NCBI GenBank assembly: GCA_949128135.1
Contig: OX421981.1
Location: 42,348,557-42,412,556 of the forward strand
Reading direction: 5' to 3'
DNA: 64,000 nucleotides
DNA from: Parasteatoda lunata
Taxonomy: Eukaryota; Arthropoda; Arachnida; Araneae; Theridiidae
This document shows positions 63,706 through 64,000 of the stretch, in pieces (position 1 is the first letter of the stretch; each line of letters opens with the position of its first letter). Position numbers and translations under genes: made by a program. The notes under the pieces were generated by a model. The model ran no database searches, was not told where the DNA came from, and was given only the letters and a program-made list of their open reading frames with translations.

Positions 63706-64000
63706 CTATAACATGATGATCATCATAAGTCATACATTTTGTTCAAATGAAAGTTTTTTAAAACTTATTTTAAACAAAAGATATAGATAGTAAGTTTTCC
63801 ATTATCTGCAGTGTGACTTGCGCGGTTGAAGTAATTCAGCAGCTAATCCCCATAAGAGTTTTTTTTTTTAAATGTTACAAATATATGCTTTATCGTGTTA
63901 AAACGTTTCATTGTGTTAATATGTTTTTTCGCGTCTCTTTATGATTGATAAAAATTTGATGAACATTGATGAATGTATCATAATTGATAATTTTATAAGA
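63706..64000 (-). other. upstream Hr4 intron sequence
   Basis: Lies 5' of the acceptor at 63706-63707 on the minus strand. AT-rich, with no further exon seen before the window edge. Confidence 0.5.

Overview
This is a eukaryotic nuclear window and almost certainly from an arthropod. The base composition is strongly AT-rich. Coding sequence is split by introns with GT/AG junctions, and there are no operons or ribosome-binding sites. Most of the window is interspersed repeats. The only confidently recognised cellular gene is a nuclear receptor of the NR6/HR4 type, a family typical of arthropods. The repeat mix is compatible with a chelicerate such as a spider, but that is inference only.

The gene content sits at the right edge. 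Three exons on the minus strand (63705-63256, 61852-61501, 59471-59257) join in frame to give the C-terminal ligand-binding half of an HR4-like orphan receptor with its stop codon. Its DNA-binding domain and 5' exons lie beyond position 64000. The two introns hold a TA microsatellite, a TTAA-flanked MITE, two minisatellites, and a 540-bp Tc1 element that keeps an intact DNA-binding-domain ORF but no catalytic domain. A second, unrecognised coding candidate is a possible plus-strand terminal exon near 30116-30377 with an AATAAA about 135 bp after its stop.

The remaining ~59 kb looks like a graveyard of small mobile elements. The families visible by eye are: (i) a ~280-bp hAT-type MITE with 8-bp target duplications (at least five complete copies); (ii) several TTAA-flanked, piggyBac-like MITEs; (iii) a ~275-bp MITE with TGCCAACT-type ends; (iv) mariner-, pogo- and other TA-flanked MITEs; (v) tRNA-derived SINEs, one family with clear 13-15-bp target duplications; (vi) decayed Tc1 transposase and LINE reverse-transcriptase remnants; (vii) a 1.28-kb terminal-inverted-repeat element carrying six same-orientation 15-mers. 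Nesting is common: hAT inside pogo, SINEs inside a MITE, a MITE inside a MITE, and SINEs inside a minisatellite. This gives relative insertion ages.

Tandem arrays recur with units of about 22-30, 30, 42, 47, 54, 64, 103, 165-185, 220-305, 273 and 450 bp, and there are five long (TA)n tracts. One 103-bp array appears to have expanded from the interior of a MITE. I see no CRISPR array, no genuine tRNA or rRNA gene and no bacterial or viral gene cluster. I did not find a clearly new multi-gene system. The most unusual items are the DNA-binding-only Tc1 element, the core shared by hAT-type and TTAA-type MITEs, the 15-mer-studded 1.28-kb element, and the unidentified terminal exon.
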